Below are positions 25,372 to 33,428 of a DNA stretch of 64,000 nt, piece by piece. The notes under the pieces are model-generated. The model was not told where the DNA came from. It did not search any database and saw only the letters and a program-made list of their open reading frames with translations. Source of the DNA: Bacillus sp. FJAT-29814 (GTDB taxonomy: Bacteria > Bacillota > Bacilli > Bacillales > Cytobacillaceae); NCBI RefSeq assembly GCF_001510715.1, contig NZ_LMTJ01000006.1, positions 189,704-253,703 on the forward strand, written 5' to 3'. The number at the start of each line of letters is the position of its first letter. The stretch's first letter is position 1. Position numbers and translations under genes: made by a program.

Positions 25372-26335
25372 AATATCTCTTGTTATACCTGTGTATAATG
25401 AAGGAAGTCATATTGTTCATTCCATAAAAAAGATTGCAGAGGAGGTTAAAAAGGTCACCTTAAACTTCGAAATTATTGTTATTGATGATGGTTCAACAGA
25501 TAAAACGTGGAAAGAATTATCGGATAACCTATTTTTTTTACCGAATTTGTTCGTTATAAAGTTAAGCAGGAACTTTGGTAAAGAATCCGCTCTTGTTGCT
25601 GGCTTAGAACATGCAACTGGAGATGCCGTAATTGTCATGGATGCGGATTTACAGCATCCTCCTTCACTCATACAAGAAATGGTCAATTTATGGTGTCATG
25701 GGGGTTTTTTGATTATTGAATGTGTAAAGAGAGATAGAGGAAAGGAAAAATTTCAATACCGCCTAAGTTCAACCTTTTTCTACTGGATTCTAGAGGTATT
25801 TACTGGATACAATCTAAAGGGTGCTTCGGACTATAAACTACTAGACCAAAAAGTGTTAGAAGCTTGGAAGAAGATGCCTGAAAAAGATACCTTCTTTCGG
25901 GGCATGACTGCTTGGTTAGGCTTTAAAAAAATTAAAATTGAGTTTGAAGTAGCTCAAAGAACAGGCGGAGAAACAAAATGGAGCTTTACTAAATTAGTAA
26001 AGCTTGCATTAAACGCAGTTGTATCATTTACCTCCCTACCATTAAGATTTGTAAGTGTTATGGGATTTGTATTTTTTATTGCTGCCATAATACTAGGATC
26101 CCACACACTTTACCAAAAATTTATTGGGAATGCCCTTACCGGCTTTACAACAGTAATTCTTTTACAACTAATTATTGGAAGTATCTTCATGATAAGCCTT
26201 GGGGTATTTGGGGAATATATTTCCGCCATATATAAAGAGGTTAAGGATAGACCTAGATATTTAATTGAAGATGTAATGGTTTCAGGAGAAATTACTAACA
26301 GAAAAGAAATGAAAAAAGATTATGTTGAATTCTAA
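25349..26335 (+). CDS. Polyprenyl-phosphate sugar transferase, GT2 family (CsbB/GtrB-like)
   Basis: Transfers a sugar from a nucleotide donor to undecaprenyl phosphate on the cytoplasmic side. 328 aa: GT2 fold (PKISLVIPVYNEG, IVIDDGSTDKTW, SRNFGKESALVAGLEHATGDAVIVMDADLQHPP with DXD-type DAD, QRTGGETKWSFTKLVKLA) and two C-terminal transmembrane helices (about 230-300). Overlaps the yfhO-like gene by 23 bp and the GtrA gene by 14 bp, so the three are translationally linked. Confidence 0.9.
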   Translation: MIRNYNPKISLVIPVYNEGSHIVHSIKKIAEEVKKVTLNFEIIVIDDGSTDKTWKELSDNLFFLPNLFVIKLSRNFGKESALVAGLEHATGDAVIVMDADLQHPPSLIQEMVNLWCHGGFLIIECVKRDRGKEKFQYRLSSTFFYWILEVFTGYNLKGASDYKLLDQKVLEAWKKMPEKDTFFRGMTAWLGFKKIKIEFEVAQRTGGETKWSFTKLVKLALNAVVSFTSLPLRFVSVMGFVFFIAAIILGSHTLYQKFIGNALTGFTTVILLQLIIGSIFMISLGVFGEYISAIYKEVKDRPRYLIEDVMVSGEITNRKEMKKDYVEF

Positions 26336-26732
26336 AAGAATTGGTTTTTATAAAAAAGTAGGTTGCTATGGTGTCATAGGTGTTATAGGAACAGCCGTTC
26401 ACCTTTCTACTCTTGTTTTTCTTGTAGAGGTGTTCCGGCTATCTCCTATTTTCAGTTCTGCTATTGGATTTATTTTAACCGTGCTAATTTCTTTTGGTTT
26501 AAACAGAAAATACACTTTCCAGGAAAATACTAACAACAGCACCAATTTATTCATTAAGTACTTTTTAGTATCAATACTAGGGCTATTAACAAATAGTTTT
26601 ATTATGTATTTTACCATTGAAATCCATAATCTCCATTATATTTTTGGTCAAATTATCACTATTATATGTATACCAACTATGAATTTTCTCCTAAATAATT
26701 ATTGGACTTTTCGTATTTCCGATGAAATATAA
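26322..26732 (+). CDS. GtrA/GtcA-family putative lipid-sugar flippase
   Basis: 136 aa, four membrane helices, GtrA signature GVIGVIGTAVHLSTLVFL...SFGLNRKYTF...NNYWTF. GtrA-type proteins are thought to flip the polyprenyl-linked sugar made by the GT2 enzyme so that the GT-C enzyme can use it. In B. subtilis the equivalent trio is CsbB, YngA and YfhO, where yngA is unlinked; here all three are adjacent. Confidence 0.88.
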   Translation: MLNSKRIGFYKKVGCYGVIGVIGTAVHLSTLVFLVEVFRLSPIFSSAIGFILTVLISFGLNRKYTFQENTNNSTNLFIKYFLVSILGLLTNSFIMYFTIEIHNLHYIFGQIITIICIPTMNFLLNNYWTFRISDEI

Positions 26733-26929
26733 AAGAGTATATAACTCCAACACGAAAAGCATTTTGAACAATTATTCTTCACACGACATAACATTTATTA
26801 TTGTAGGATTAAAACACTTCTACATAGATAATACAACTGATAATAAAACTACGGACATAAAAATATTTTCTCAAATAAAGTTACTGAAAATAAACAGGTT
26901 TATAAATAACAGAAAGGAGATAGAGATAA

Positions 26930-28243
26930 ATGGGTACTAAGTACAAAAATATTACAAAAGTATTAGTTATATACCTTATTATAATAATTGTTATACTTCG
27001 ATGGTTACCAGTTATAACAGCATTACTAAATAACGGCTTTTTGCAGGAAAAAACTTCAATTTCAGATTATTATTATTTTCATTATAGTTTTGAAAACGTT
27101 TGGGAAAATAAACAACCGGAGTGGTTATACAATTGTAGTAAACTTCAAGCAGAGGTAAAAGAAAATTACAATACGGATTTACCGCCAAACGCATGTTATT
27201 TATACCCACCACATTTTGCTGTATTTTTTTCTTGGTTAGGGTTATTTTCTTTTAATGACGCAGAGTATATTTGGAATTTATTATTAAGCCTTTTATATAT
27301 TATAGGATTACTATTATTTATAAAATTAATTTTCAAGGAAAAAAATTATAAATTTATTATCTCTTTAGTTGTATTGCTATCACTTTTACACTATCCATTT
27401 GTTTTTGATACACTATTGTCGAACAGTAACCGCTTAATCTTTTTTTTAGTTGCAGTTATGATTTATTTACTATATGAAAGAGAAAAAGACTTTTTTGCTG
27501 GAATTCCTTTAGGTCTAGCTATTGTCTTCAAAGTAACCCCGGCAATAATATTAGTTTTCTACCTTATAAAAGGAAAAGTCAAATTAGCTATTGGTACTTT
27601 TATTTCAATTCTTATCTGTACCTTAATTGTAATCTCGACCATAGGGTGGAGAACTTTATGGAACTTCTCTACAAAAGATTTTTGGAATTTTAACAAGAAA
27701 CTTGGTCATTTTGGAGTACCATATGATAATTCTATTCAAGGAATAATTTCAACTTATGTTCCAGATGCACCAAGTAATATTCTTTTCTTTATATATTTCT
27801 TTATATTCTTTTTATTATATATATATTTATTACAACGAAGCAATCACCAAAAATTTGAAATTGGGATAATTGTTATAAGTCCACTGATTTTTTCTCCTCA
27901 TTTAGAGGTTCATCATCTTATACTATCTATGTTCCCGCTAATAATTATTGTCCATTATTTATGGCGGAATTATAAATTTAAGGGTGTATTTAAATTTTTA
28001 ATAGTAATACTTTGTACACTCTCGTTTTTGATTTTTACATTTTTGGATTTCGGAAACTCCAAAGGAGAATATTTTGTTGGACTAATGCTTATTTTCCTTT
28101 CATTAATATTAATTAATAAAAAACAAAATCTTAATTCTGCCAAAAGAATTGAATATTACTATGATTTAAAGACACTTAAGCCTAAGTTAAGATCAACTGT
28201 TCTGGCTGACAAAACCATCAATTATAATGGCTATAAATCGTGA
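26930..28243 (+). CDS. GT87-type polyprenyl-sugar membrane glycosyltransferase
   Basis: 437 aa with about ten helices. N-terminal extracytoplasmic loop SDYYYFHYSFENVWENKQPEWLYN carries the acidic residue expected of GT-C enzymes, and the family motif GLAIVFKVTPAIILVFYLIKGK is near residue 195 (compare LK-x-x-Pxxll of DUF2029/GT87). Ribosome site AAAGGAGATAGAG precedes the ATG. It is separated from gtrA by 197 bp of very AT-rich DNA. It probably adds a further mannose- or arabinose-like sugar to a surface polymer, an inference from mycobacterial family members. Confidence 0.75.
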   Translation: MGTKYKNITKVLVIYLIIIIVILRWLPVITALLNNGFLQEKTSISDYYYFHYSFENVWENKQPEWLYNCSKLQAEVKENYNTDLPPNACYLYPPHFAVFFSWLGLFSFNDAEYIWNLLLSLLYIIGLLLFIKLIFKEKNYKFIISLVVLLSLLHYPFVFDTLLSNSNRLIFFLVAVMIYLLYEREKDFFAGIPLGLAIVFKVTPAIILVFYLIKGKVKLAIGTFISILICTLIVISTIGWRTLWNFSTKDFWNFNKKLGHFGVPYDNSIQGIISTYVPDAPSNILFFIYFFIFFLLYIYLLQRSNHQKFEIGIIVISPLIFSPHLEVHHLILSMFPLIIIVHYLWRNYKFKGVFKFLIVILCTLSFLIFTFLDFGNSKGEYFVGLMLIFLSLILINKKQNLNSAKRIEYYYDLKTLKPKLRSTVLADKTINYNGYKS

Positions 28244-28425
28244 GTAGAGACTAAATTTTCATTATACATAGAGTCTTTGAGAGGCATGTCCAAGACAGCA
28301 TGCTCTAACTTGTATAATGTTAGTTTTCAATTGTTTGAAAAGATACTTCCCTGAATTGAGAAGTGTTTTAATATTAAATACTTTGTTTCATTATTTATAT
28401 TGTTGTTTTAGAGGTGAATAATTGA

Positions 28426-28581
28426 ACTAGGAACAGTCGCTATGTTGAATTAGACTCTTTAAGGGGATTGGCGGCACTTTCTGTACTATTTAGTCACTTT
28501 ATGCTTTCTTTTAATTATTATTTTAGCAATACTAAAAGTATTTTTTGGTTAAGTCTTTATAAATACTTTTTCGTGGAATAA
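28426..28581 (+). pseudogene. Truncated acyltransferase 3 (OafA-like) N-terminal fragment
   Basis: The frame reads RYVELDSLRGLAALSVLFSH followed by FMLSFNYYF, which is the opening helix of acyltransferase-3 family O-acetylases, then ends at TAA 28579 after about 50 codons. The upstream in-frame TGA (28423) removes the start, and about 300 codons of the family are missing. Such enzymes acetylate surface sugars, fitting the neighbouring glycosyltransferases. Confidence 0.7.
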
Positions 28582-28599
28582 GGACCTTTAAGTTGAAAA

Positions 28600-28719
28600 T
28601 CATCCAAATGGCCAAAGGACTCCCTTCTCATGGACACTTTTAAGTACATCTGCCATGATTCCTAGAATAGGTACAGCTTCAGGCAATGCTTCGTCGACTG
28701 AGATTCTGAGCTTGGTACC
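28600..28719 (-). pseudogene. Orphan protein C-terminal fragment, possibly a mobile-element remnant
   Basis: Minus-strand frame of 39 codons between stops, ISVDEALPEAVPILGIMADV then LKSVHEKGVLWPFG. The composition is protein-like, but there is no start codon in a good context and no recognisable family. It could be the end of a transposase or another deleted gene. Confidence 0.3.
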
Positions 28720-28917
28720 TTAGAATCTCTCGCTAATTAATCTTATATAATAAAGGAGGTGGTTCTTTGAATGTCCGAGTGGCGCTAATATATTACAGAG
28801 ATGTCACATTTTTATGTCTATATTCATCCAGGAAAAGATTATACAGATAAAAAGGTAATAAATTTACATACAAAATTGCTATAGCTAATACTTTTCAAAA
28901 AATAATAAATATCCTAC

Positions 28918-28962
28918 AGGGCTGAAAATCAAGTGTACCTAAGTTTTAGCCCTTCTTTTTTT
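28918..28962 (+). terminator. Rho-independent terminator of the surface-sugar block
   Basis: AGGGCT-(G)-AAAA pairs with TTTTAGCCCT across a 15-nt loop (one bulge), followed by eight T residues within 28954-28962. Confidence 0.75.
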
Positions 28963-29097
28963 AAAATTTATCGTTAATCATCCCAAAAACCCCGCCAGTC
29001 CGCAAATCCTTCAAGATTGTTCACCATTTATCCATTTCAATTGGAGGAATTTACCCATATCCTATAAATGAGACCACTATGAAAGCGGGTTCCTTCG

Positions 29098-29550
29098 ATG
29101 AATAGAGAGATACGTTTACAGTTAATATCCGAACTGATCACTGAACAAGAGGTGAAAACCCAGGAGGAGTTGCAGCAATTACTTTTTGAAAGCGGTTTAA
29201 GTGTGACACAGGCGACGATATCAAGGGATATCCGAACCTTGCAGTTGATCAAGGTGCCTTCCAAGGATGGTACGCCTAAATATAGCTTTAAAGTAGATCA
29301 GGACCACTTAAATTCCGAAAAGCTGCGCCACAAGTTCAGAGATGCGCTGGTTAGCATGGAAGTCATTAATTATTTCATTATCATCAAAACATTGCCGGGC
29401 CATGCCCATTCTTTCGGTGTGCTCCTAGATTCAATGGAGCTTGCCGGCAAGGCTGGGACTGTCTGCGGAAATGATACCTGCCTGATTATCTGCCGCTCTC
29501 CCCGCGACTCGGTAAAGCTTAAGCAGCAGCTTGAGTTATTGCAAAAATAA
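29098..29550 (+). CDS. argR: Arginine repressor ArgR/AhrC family
   Basis: 150 aa, the family length. N-terminal winged helix (IRLQLISELITEQEVKTQEELQQLL...VTQATISRDIRTLQLIKVP) and C-terminal arginine-binding hexamerisation domain with GHAHSFGVLLDSMELAGKAGTVCGNDTCLIICRS (GTxxGxDT-like ligand loop). It binds ARG boxes when arginine is present, repressing synthesis and often activating catabolism. Its position just before the arc genes suggests it is a dedicated activator copy, separate from a core ahrC. Confidence 0.93.
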   Translation: MNREIRLQLISELITEQEVKTQEELQQLLFESGLSVTQATISRDIRTLQLIKVPSKDGTPKYSFKVDQDHLNSEKLRHKFRDALVSMEVINYFIIIKTLPGHAHSFGVLLDSMELAGKAGTVCGNDTCLIICRSPRDSVKLKQQLELLQK

Positions 29551-29577
29551 TGATTCACACCGAAAGGAGGTGCCAAC

Positions 29578-30270
29578 ATGCTCAACTCCAACGTGATTCA
29601 TATGGATGCGCTTTATGATTTAAACCAGTTTGATATCTTAAAAGGCTTGCAAACTAAAACACTGCAAAAATATTTGAAGCACTTTTATTTTCGCAGCTAC
29701 AAGAAAAATCAGCGTTTATTTACCCAGGGCGATCCCCGAGATAAAATCTACTTTTTGATGGACGGGTACGTGATGTATGAGCGGAGCAGCGAAGATGGCA
29801 GCATGCTTTATCTTGATTTTATTAAGAAAAATCAGATGTTTCCGTATGGCGGCTTGTTTCAGGATAAAGCCTACCAGGACACTGCGATTGTCGTGACCGA
29901 TGTGTATCTTTACTTTATGGAGACGCATGTGCTGGAGAATTTGATTAAAACACACCCGAAACTTTTATTCCACGTTATTGCCAAGCTGTCTGATATTTTA
30001 ATTCTTCATCAAAAGCGGGTGCAAAAAATCCTTGTTCCAAACGCTCAAGACCGTGTTATGCATACGCTACAATTTTTAATGGAGGATCTTGGGGTTCAGA
30101 ACGGCAACGAAATCGTTATTCCCTGCCCGCTTACTGCCGCCAATATCGCCAAAATATCGGGGACAACCAGAGAAACTGTCAGTCTATTAATGAACCAATT
30201 AAAACGAGAGCAAGTCATCTCCGTTGATTGCAAGAAAATCCTCTTTCATCAACCTGAATACTTCAAGTAA
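29578..30270 (+). CDS. arcR: Crp/Fnr-family activator of the arginine deiminase genes (ArcR-like)
   Basis: 230 aa: cyclic-nucleotide-binding-type barrel (residues 20-135: RLFTQGDPRDKIYFLMDGYVMYER), long helix and C-terminal Crp HTH (LTAANIAKISGTTRETVSLLMNQLKREQVI). No Cys cluster for an iron-sulfur centre is present, as in B. licheniformis ArcR, which activates arcABDC without oxygen. The gene starts 27 bp after argR with AAAGGAGGTG, so the two regulators form one unit in front of arcA. Confidence 0.85.
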   Translation: MLNSNVIHMDALYDLNQFDILKGLQTKTLQKYLKHFYFRSYKKNQRLFTQGDPRDKIYFLMDGYVMYERSSEDGSMLYLDFIKKNQMFPYGGLFQDKAYQDTAIVVTDVYLYFMETHVLENLIKTHPKLLFHVIAKLSDILILHQKRVQKILVPNAQDRVMHTLQFLMEDLGVQNGNEIVIPCPLTAANIAKISGTTRETVSLLMNQLKREQVISVDCKKILFHQPEYFK

Positions 30271-30495
30271 TGGTCGGCATTCAGTGCTGGTCTTTTTTTA
30301 TGTCCATTTTTCAGAAAATTAGAACTTCAGTTGTGAACTATATTTGTCATTCAGTCGATATGCATGAAATCCCCCTTGACAATATCGAAATGTATAAGAT
30401 TTTGCATAAACATGCATGGGATTTTAAGGGGCACGACAAAAAAACGTAAGGATTTTAACAGTTGGGGTGTTAGAACGGTTACAAAGGCATGTGGC

Positions 30496-30509
30496 TGTTA
30501 TCGCTTACA
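30496..30509. promoter_or_regulatory. CcpA cre site upstream of arcA
   Basis: TGTTATCGCTTACA matches every fixed position of the classical cre consensus TGWNANCGNTNWCA. Glucose repression of arc operons through CcpA is known in Firmicutes. It lies 140 bp upstream of the arcA start, downstream of the probable promoter. Confidence 0.65.
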
Positions 30510-30541
30510 ATGAAGGTGTAGAAAGGATAGTTTAAATGAAA

Positions 30542-30623
30542 ACTCGCCGATTGGCGAGTCCGTTAGGACGAAGACAGAGGCGTAGTTGAATTTATGCGTT
30601 CAGAATTTATGGAATAAATTCTG
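30542..30623 (+). ncRNA. Structured 5' leader of arcA, candidate RNA regulator
   Basis: Four stems in 82 nt: ACTCGCC-GATT-GGCGAGT (30542-30559), GTCC-GTTA-GGAC (30558-30569, sharing two bases with the first), GCGTA/TATGC (30580-30597) and the perfect 10-bp CAGAATTTAT-GGA-ATAAATTCTG (30601-30623), 10 bp before AAAGGAGG. It matches no riboswitch class that I recognise, and function is unproven. Confidence 0.4.
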
Positions 30624-30649
30624 ATTAGCTAAATAAAGGAGGAAGAAAA

Positions 30650-31936
30650 ATGAGCAGTATCCTGGAACTGACTACTCAGAGGAATACGCAGAATCAATTG
30701 AAGCATCCGATCCATGTGACATCAGAAATTGGTACCCTTCGAACAGTTTTACTAAAACGCCCTGGCAAAGAAGTCGAGAATCTCACACCTGAATATCTAC
30801 AGCAGTTATTGTTCGACGATATTCCCTATTTGCCAATCATACAGAGAGAGCATGATTATTTTGCCGAGACATTAAAAAATAGAGGCATAGAAGTCCTATA
30901 CCTCGAAAAATTGGTTGTTGAAACCCTGAGTAATCCAGAGATAAAAAAACAATTCATAGATGATATTTTACGAGAAAGCAAGGCGAATGTCAACGGGGCT
31001 TCAAGCGTATTGAGAGATTATTTGCATTCGTTCACGACTGCTGACATGGTGGACAAAGTGATGTCAGGAATTTTGAAAAAAGAAATCGAGCCGAGCAAGA
31101 AATCGCACTTATACGAGTTAATGGAGGATCACTATCCATTCTATCTCGACCCAATGCCAAACCTATATTTCACCCGCGACCCAGCAGCAAGCATCGGCAA
31201 CGGATTGTCAATAAACAAAATGCGCGAACCGGCACGACGCCGCGAATCATTGTTCATGCAATACATTATTAAATACCATCCACGCTTCGCGGGCCATGAC
31301 ATTCCAGTCTGGCTGGACCGTGACTTCGGCTTCTCGATTGAGGGCGGCGACGAATTGGTACTAAGTGATGAAGTCATTGCCATCGGGGTTTCAGCCCGGA
31401 CTTCCGCGAGAGCGATTGAAAAATTGGCGTTGAATTTGTTCAAAAAGCAGTCGAACTTTAAAAAGGTTGTCGCTGTGGAAATTCCAAAATGCCGAGCGTT
31501 TATGCATCTTGACACTGTGTTTACCATGGTGGATTACGACAAGTTTACGATTCACCCGGAAATTCAAGGTCCGACCGGTAATATGAATGTCTACATTCTT
31601 GAAAAAGGTCCGGATGAGGAACATGTCAACATTACCCATCGCACCAACCTCCAGGAAGCGTTAAAAGAAGTGTTAAATCTTGACGAGCTTGTGCTCATCC
31701 CTTGCGGCGGCGGCGATGAAATTGCGGCATCCCGCGAGCAATGGAATGATGGCTCCAATACGTTGGCCATTGCACCAGGCGTAGTCGTCACTTACGACCG
31801 AAACTACATTTCCAATGAGTTATTGCGCTCATACGGCATTGAAGTGCTTGAAATTGCCAGCTCGGAATTGTCCCGCGGTCGTGGGGGCCCACGCTGCATG
31901 AGCATGCCGATTGTGCGTGAGGATCTTCGCAAGTAA
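30650..31936 (+). CDS. arcA: Arginine deiminase
   Basis: Hydrolyses arginine to citrulline and ammonia, first step of the ADI pathway. 428 aa, slightly longer than the usual 405-410. Catalytic features: [31 protein letters not shown] and the nucleophile Cys in [16 protein letters not shown], together with [34 protein letters not shown] precedes the ATG. First enzyme gene of the cluster. Confidence 0.97.
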   Translation: MSSILELTTQRNTQNQLKHPIHVTSEIGTLRTVLLKRPGKEVENLTPEYLQQLLFDDIPYLPIIQREHDYFAETLKNRGIEVLYLEKLVVETLSNPEIKKQFIDDILRESKANVNGASSVLRDYLHSFTTADMVDKVMSGILKKEIEPSKKSHLYELMEDHYPFYLDPMPNLYFTRDPAASIGNGLSINKMREPARRRESLFMQYIIKYHPRFAGHDIPVWLDRDFGFSIEGGDELVLSDEVIAIGVSARTSARAIEKLALNLFKKQSNFKKVVAVEIPKCRAFMHLDTVFTMVDYDKFTIHPEIQGPTGNMNVYILEKGPDEEHVNITHRTNLQEALKEVLNLDELVLIPCGGGDEIAASREQWNDGSNTLAIAPGVVVTYDRNYISNELLRSYGIEVLEIASSELSRGRGGPRCMSMPIVREDLRK

Positions 31937-32010
31937 TGGAAGCGGCCGGTTCGATGCCGGCCGGGAATAAAATTTCCAATAAAAAAACCAACCTAAAGGA
32001 GTAGATTCAA

Positions 32011-33021
32011 ATGTTAGCAGTTGCACCTAATTTATATGGAAAAAGCTTTCTTCGCGAAATGGATTTTTCTAAAGAAGAGTTCTTATATTTCATCGATTTG
32101 GCCATGAAACTGAAGGATGAGAAGAAGCACGGCATTCCACACCGCTATTTGGCCGGCAAGAACATCGCTTTGCTTTTTGAAAAACCATCTACCCGCACTC
32201 GCTGCGCCTTCACTGTAGCTTGCATCGACCTTGGCGCTCATCCTGAATATTTAGGAAAAGATGACATCCAGTTGGGCAAAAAGGAATCTATTGAAGACAC
32301 CGCCAAGGTTCTAGGCCGCATGTTTGACGGCATCGAGTTCCGTGGCTTTGAGCACAAAAAAGTGGATATGCTAGCTGAGCATTCCGGCGTACCAGTATGG
32401 AACGGGTTGACTGACCAATGGCATCCAACCCAAACACTTGCTGACTTTTTAACAGTAAAAGAAAACTTCGGCCGCTTAGAAGGAATCAAGTTCGTCTATG
32501 CAGGCGACGGCCGCAACAACGTGGCCAACAGCTTGCTTGTCGGCGGCGCACTTATTGGTATGGATGTTCGGATCGTCACTCCTGAGTCGCTGTTCCCGGA
32601 TGCTGAAATCGTCGCGATTGCTGAAAAATTTGCTGCTGAATCCGGCGGCCGCGTTACCATCACCAGCAATGTCGACGAAGGTGTTGCCGATGCAGACGTG
32701 ATCTACACAGACGTATGGGTATCCATGGGTGAAGAAGACAAGTTCGCCGAAAGAATCGCGCTTCTTTCTCCATACCAAGTCAACATGGAAATGGTTAGGA
32801 AGACCGGCAACGAAAAAATGATATTCTTGCACTGCCTGCCAGCCTTCCATGACCTTGAAACAAGCTACGGCCGCGCTATCCATGAAAAGCATGGCCTGCC
32901 TGAAATGGAAGTAACCGACGAAGTTTTCCGCAGCCAGCACTCCAAAGTGTTTGACCAGGCTGAAAACAGAATGCACACCATCAAGGCAGTAATGGCTGCT
33001 ACTTTGGGTAAACTAGAATAG
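32011..33021 (+). CDS. arcB: Catabolic ornithine carbamoyltransferase
   Basis: Converts citrulline and phosphate to ornithine and carbamoyl phosphate. 336 aa. Carbamoyl-phosphate site [11 protein letters not shown], ornithine-side [14 protein letters not shown], and HCLPAFHD with the catalytic Cys. Close to catabolic OTCs by context and by the [16 protein letters not shown] region. It follows arcA by 74 bp, and a 21-bp repeat array follows it. Confidence 0.96.
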   Translation: MLAVAPNLYGKSFLREMDFSKEEFLYFIDLAMKLKDEKKHGIPHRYLAGKNIALLFEKPSTRTRCAFTVACIDLGAHPEYLGKDDIQLGKKESIEDTAKVLGRMFDGIEFRGFEHKKVDMLAEHSGVPVWNGLTDQWHPTQTLADFLTVKENFGRLEGIKFVYAGDGRNNVANSLLVGGALIGMDVRIVTPESLFPDAEIVAIAEKFAAESGGRVTITSNVDEGVADADVIYTDVWVSMGEEDKFAERIALLSPYQVNMEMVRKTGNEKMIFLHCLPAFHDLETSYGRAIHEKHGLPEMEVTDEVFRSQHSKVFDQAENRMHTIKAVMAATLGKLE

Positions 33022-33086
33022 TGGAGTTTTTTAGAGGAGATGGAGATTTGCTCCTCTCCTCTTTCTTGGGTGGTTGGCGAGGACGG

Positions 33087-33400
33087 TTAATGTCGGATGG
33101 GGTTCTGTTACTGTCGGATGGGGTTCCGTTACTGTCGGATGAGCTTGCTTTACTGTCAGATAGAATCCCGTTAATGTCGTATAAGCTTGTCTTACTATCA
33201 GATATGGTAATTTTACTCTTGGATGAGAGTGCGTTTCTCTCGAATAACCCGAATTTACTCTCGAATGAGTAAACTTTACTCTCTATATTAGAGGTTTACT
33301 TGCGGATATGCGATTCCAACTTGCAGATAAGCCACCCTAATTTGCGGATACGCACGCCCAACTTGCGGATAAGCTATTACTACTTGCGTTTTAAGAAAAA
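33087..33400. repeat. Phased 21-bp repeat array, about 15 units
   Basis: Unit starts are at 33087, 33108, 33129, 33150, 33171, 33192, 33213, 33234, 33255, 33276, about 33296, 33317, 33338, 33359 and 33380: a 21-bp register held throughout. The motif drifts in steps along the array: TTACTGTCGGATGGG, then TTACTCTCGAATGAG, then AACTTGCGGATAAGC. It fills most of the gap between arcB and the peptidase gene. There are no mismatching spacers as in CRISPR. Confidence 0.85.
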
Positions 33401-33428
33401 ACCTTCAAAAAGGAGGGATCCTTGGAGC

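Larger units (their letters stand above)
28244..29097. other. Gene-scar region with broken ORFs
   Basis: 854 bp without an intact gene. It holds a truncated acyltransferase N terminus (28426-28581), a short minus-strand protein end (28600-28719), a ribosome site AAAGGAGGTGG at 28754-28764 followed only by a 27-codon frame from TTG, and a plus-strand terminator (28918-28962). It reads as the remains of at least two genes at the end of the surface-sugar block. Confidence 0.6.
30271..30649. promoter_or_regulatory. Control region and leader of the arc operon
   Basis: 379 bp without a gene. It contains TTGACA (30376-30381), a palindrome TGCAT-AAAC-ATGCA (30403-30416) that resembles an ARG box or Crp-type operator, a perfect cre site (30496-30509) and a train of four hairpins (30542-30623) before the ribosome site. 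No -10 box at standard spacing is convincing. Confidence 0.55.

Noticed and set aside
26722..26940. 72-codon ORF between the GtrA and GT87 genes
   Set aside because: No ribosome site, overlaps both neighbours, and the product is Asn/Ile/Lys-rich as expected from very AT-rich spacer.
28787..28893. Possible frameshifted small gene (MSHFYVYIHPGKDYTDKK)
   Set aside because: Two short frames overlap here and one has a good ribosome site, but neither exceeds 30 codons and no family is recognised; kept only as part of the scar region.
30316..30345. Fnr/ArcR box TGTGA...TGTCA upstream of arcA
   Set aside because: The second half-site is in the wrong orientation and spacing for a TGTGA-N6-TCACA dyad.
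33021..33272. 83-codon plus-strand ORF with LLSDGVP-type heptads
   Set aside because: It is open only because the 21-bp repeat is a multiple of three. It overlaps the arcB stop and has no ribosome site.
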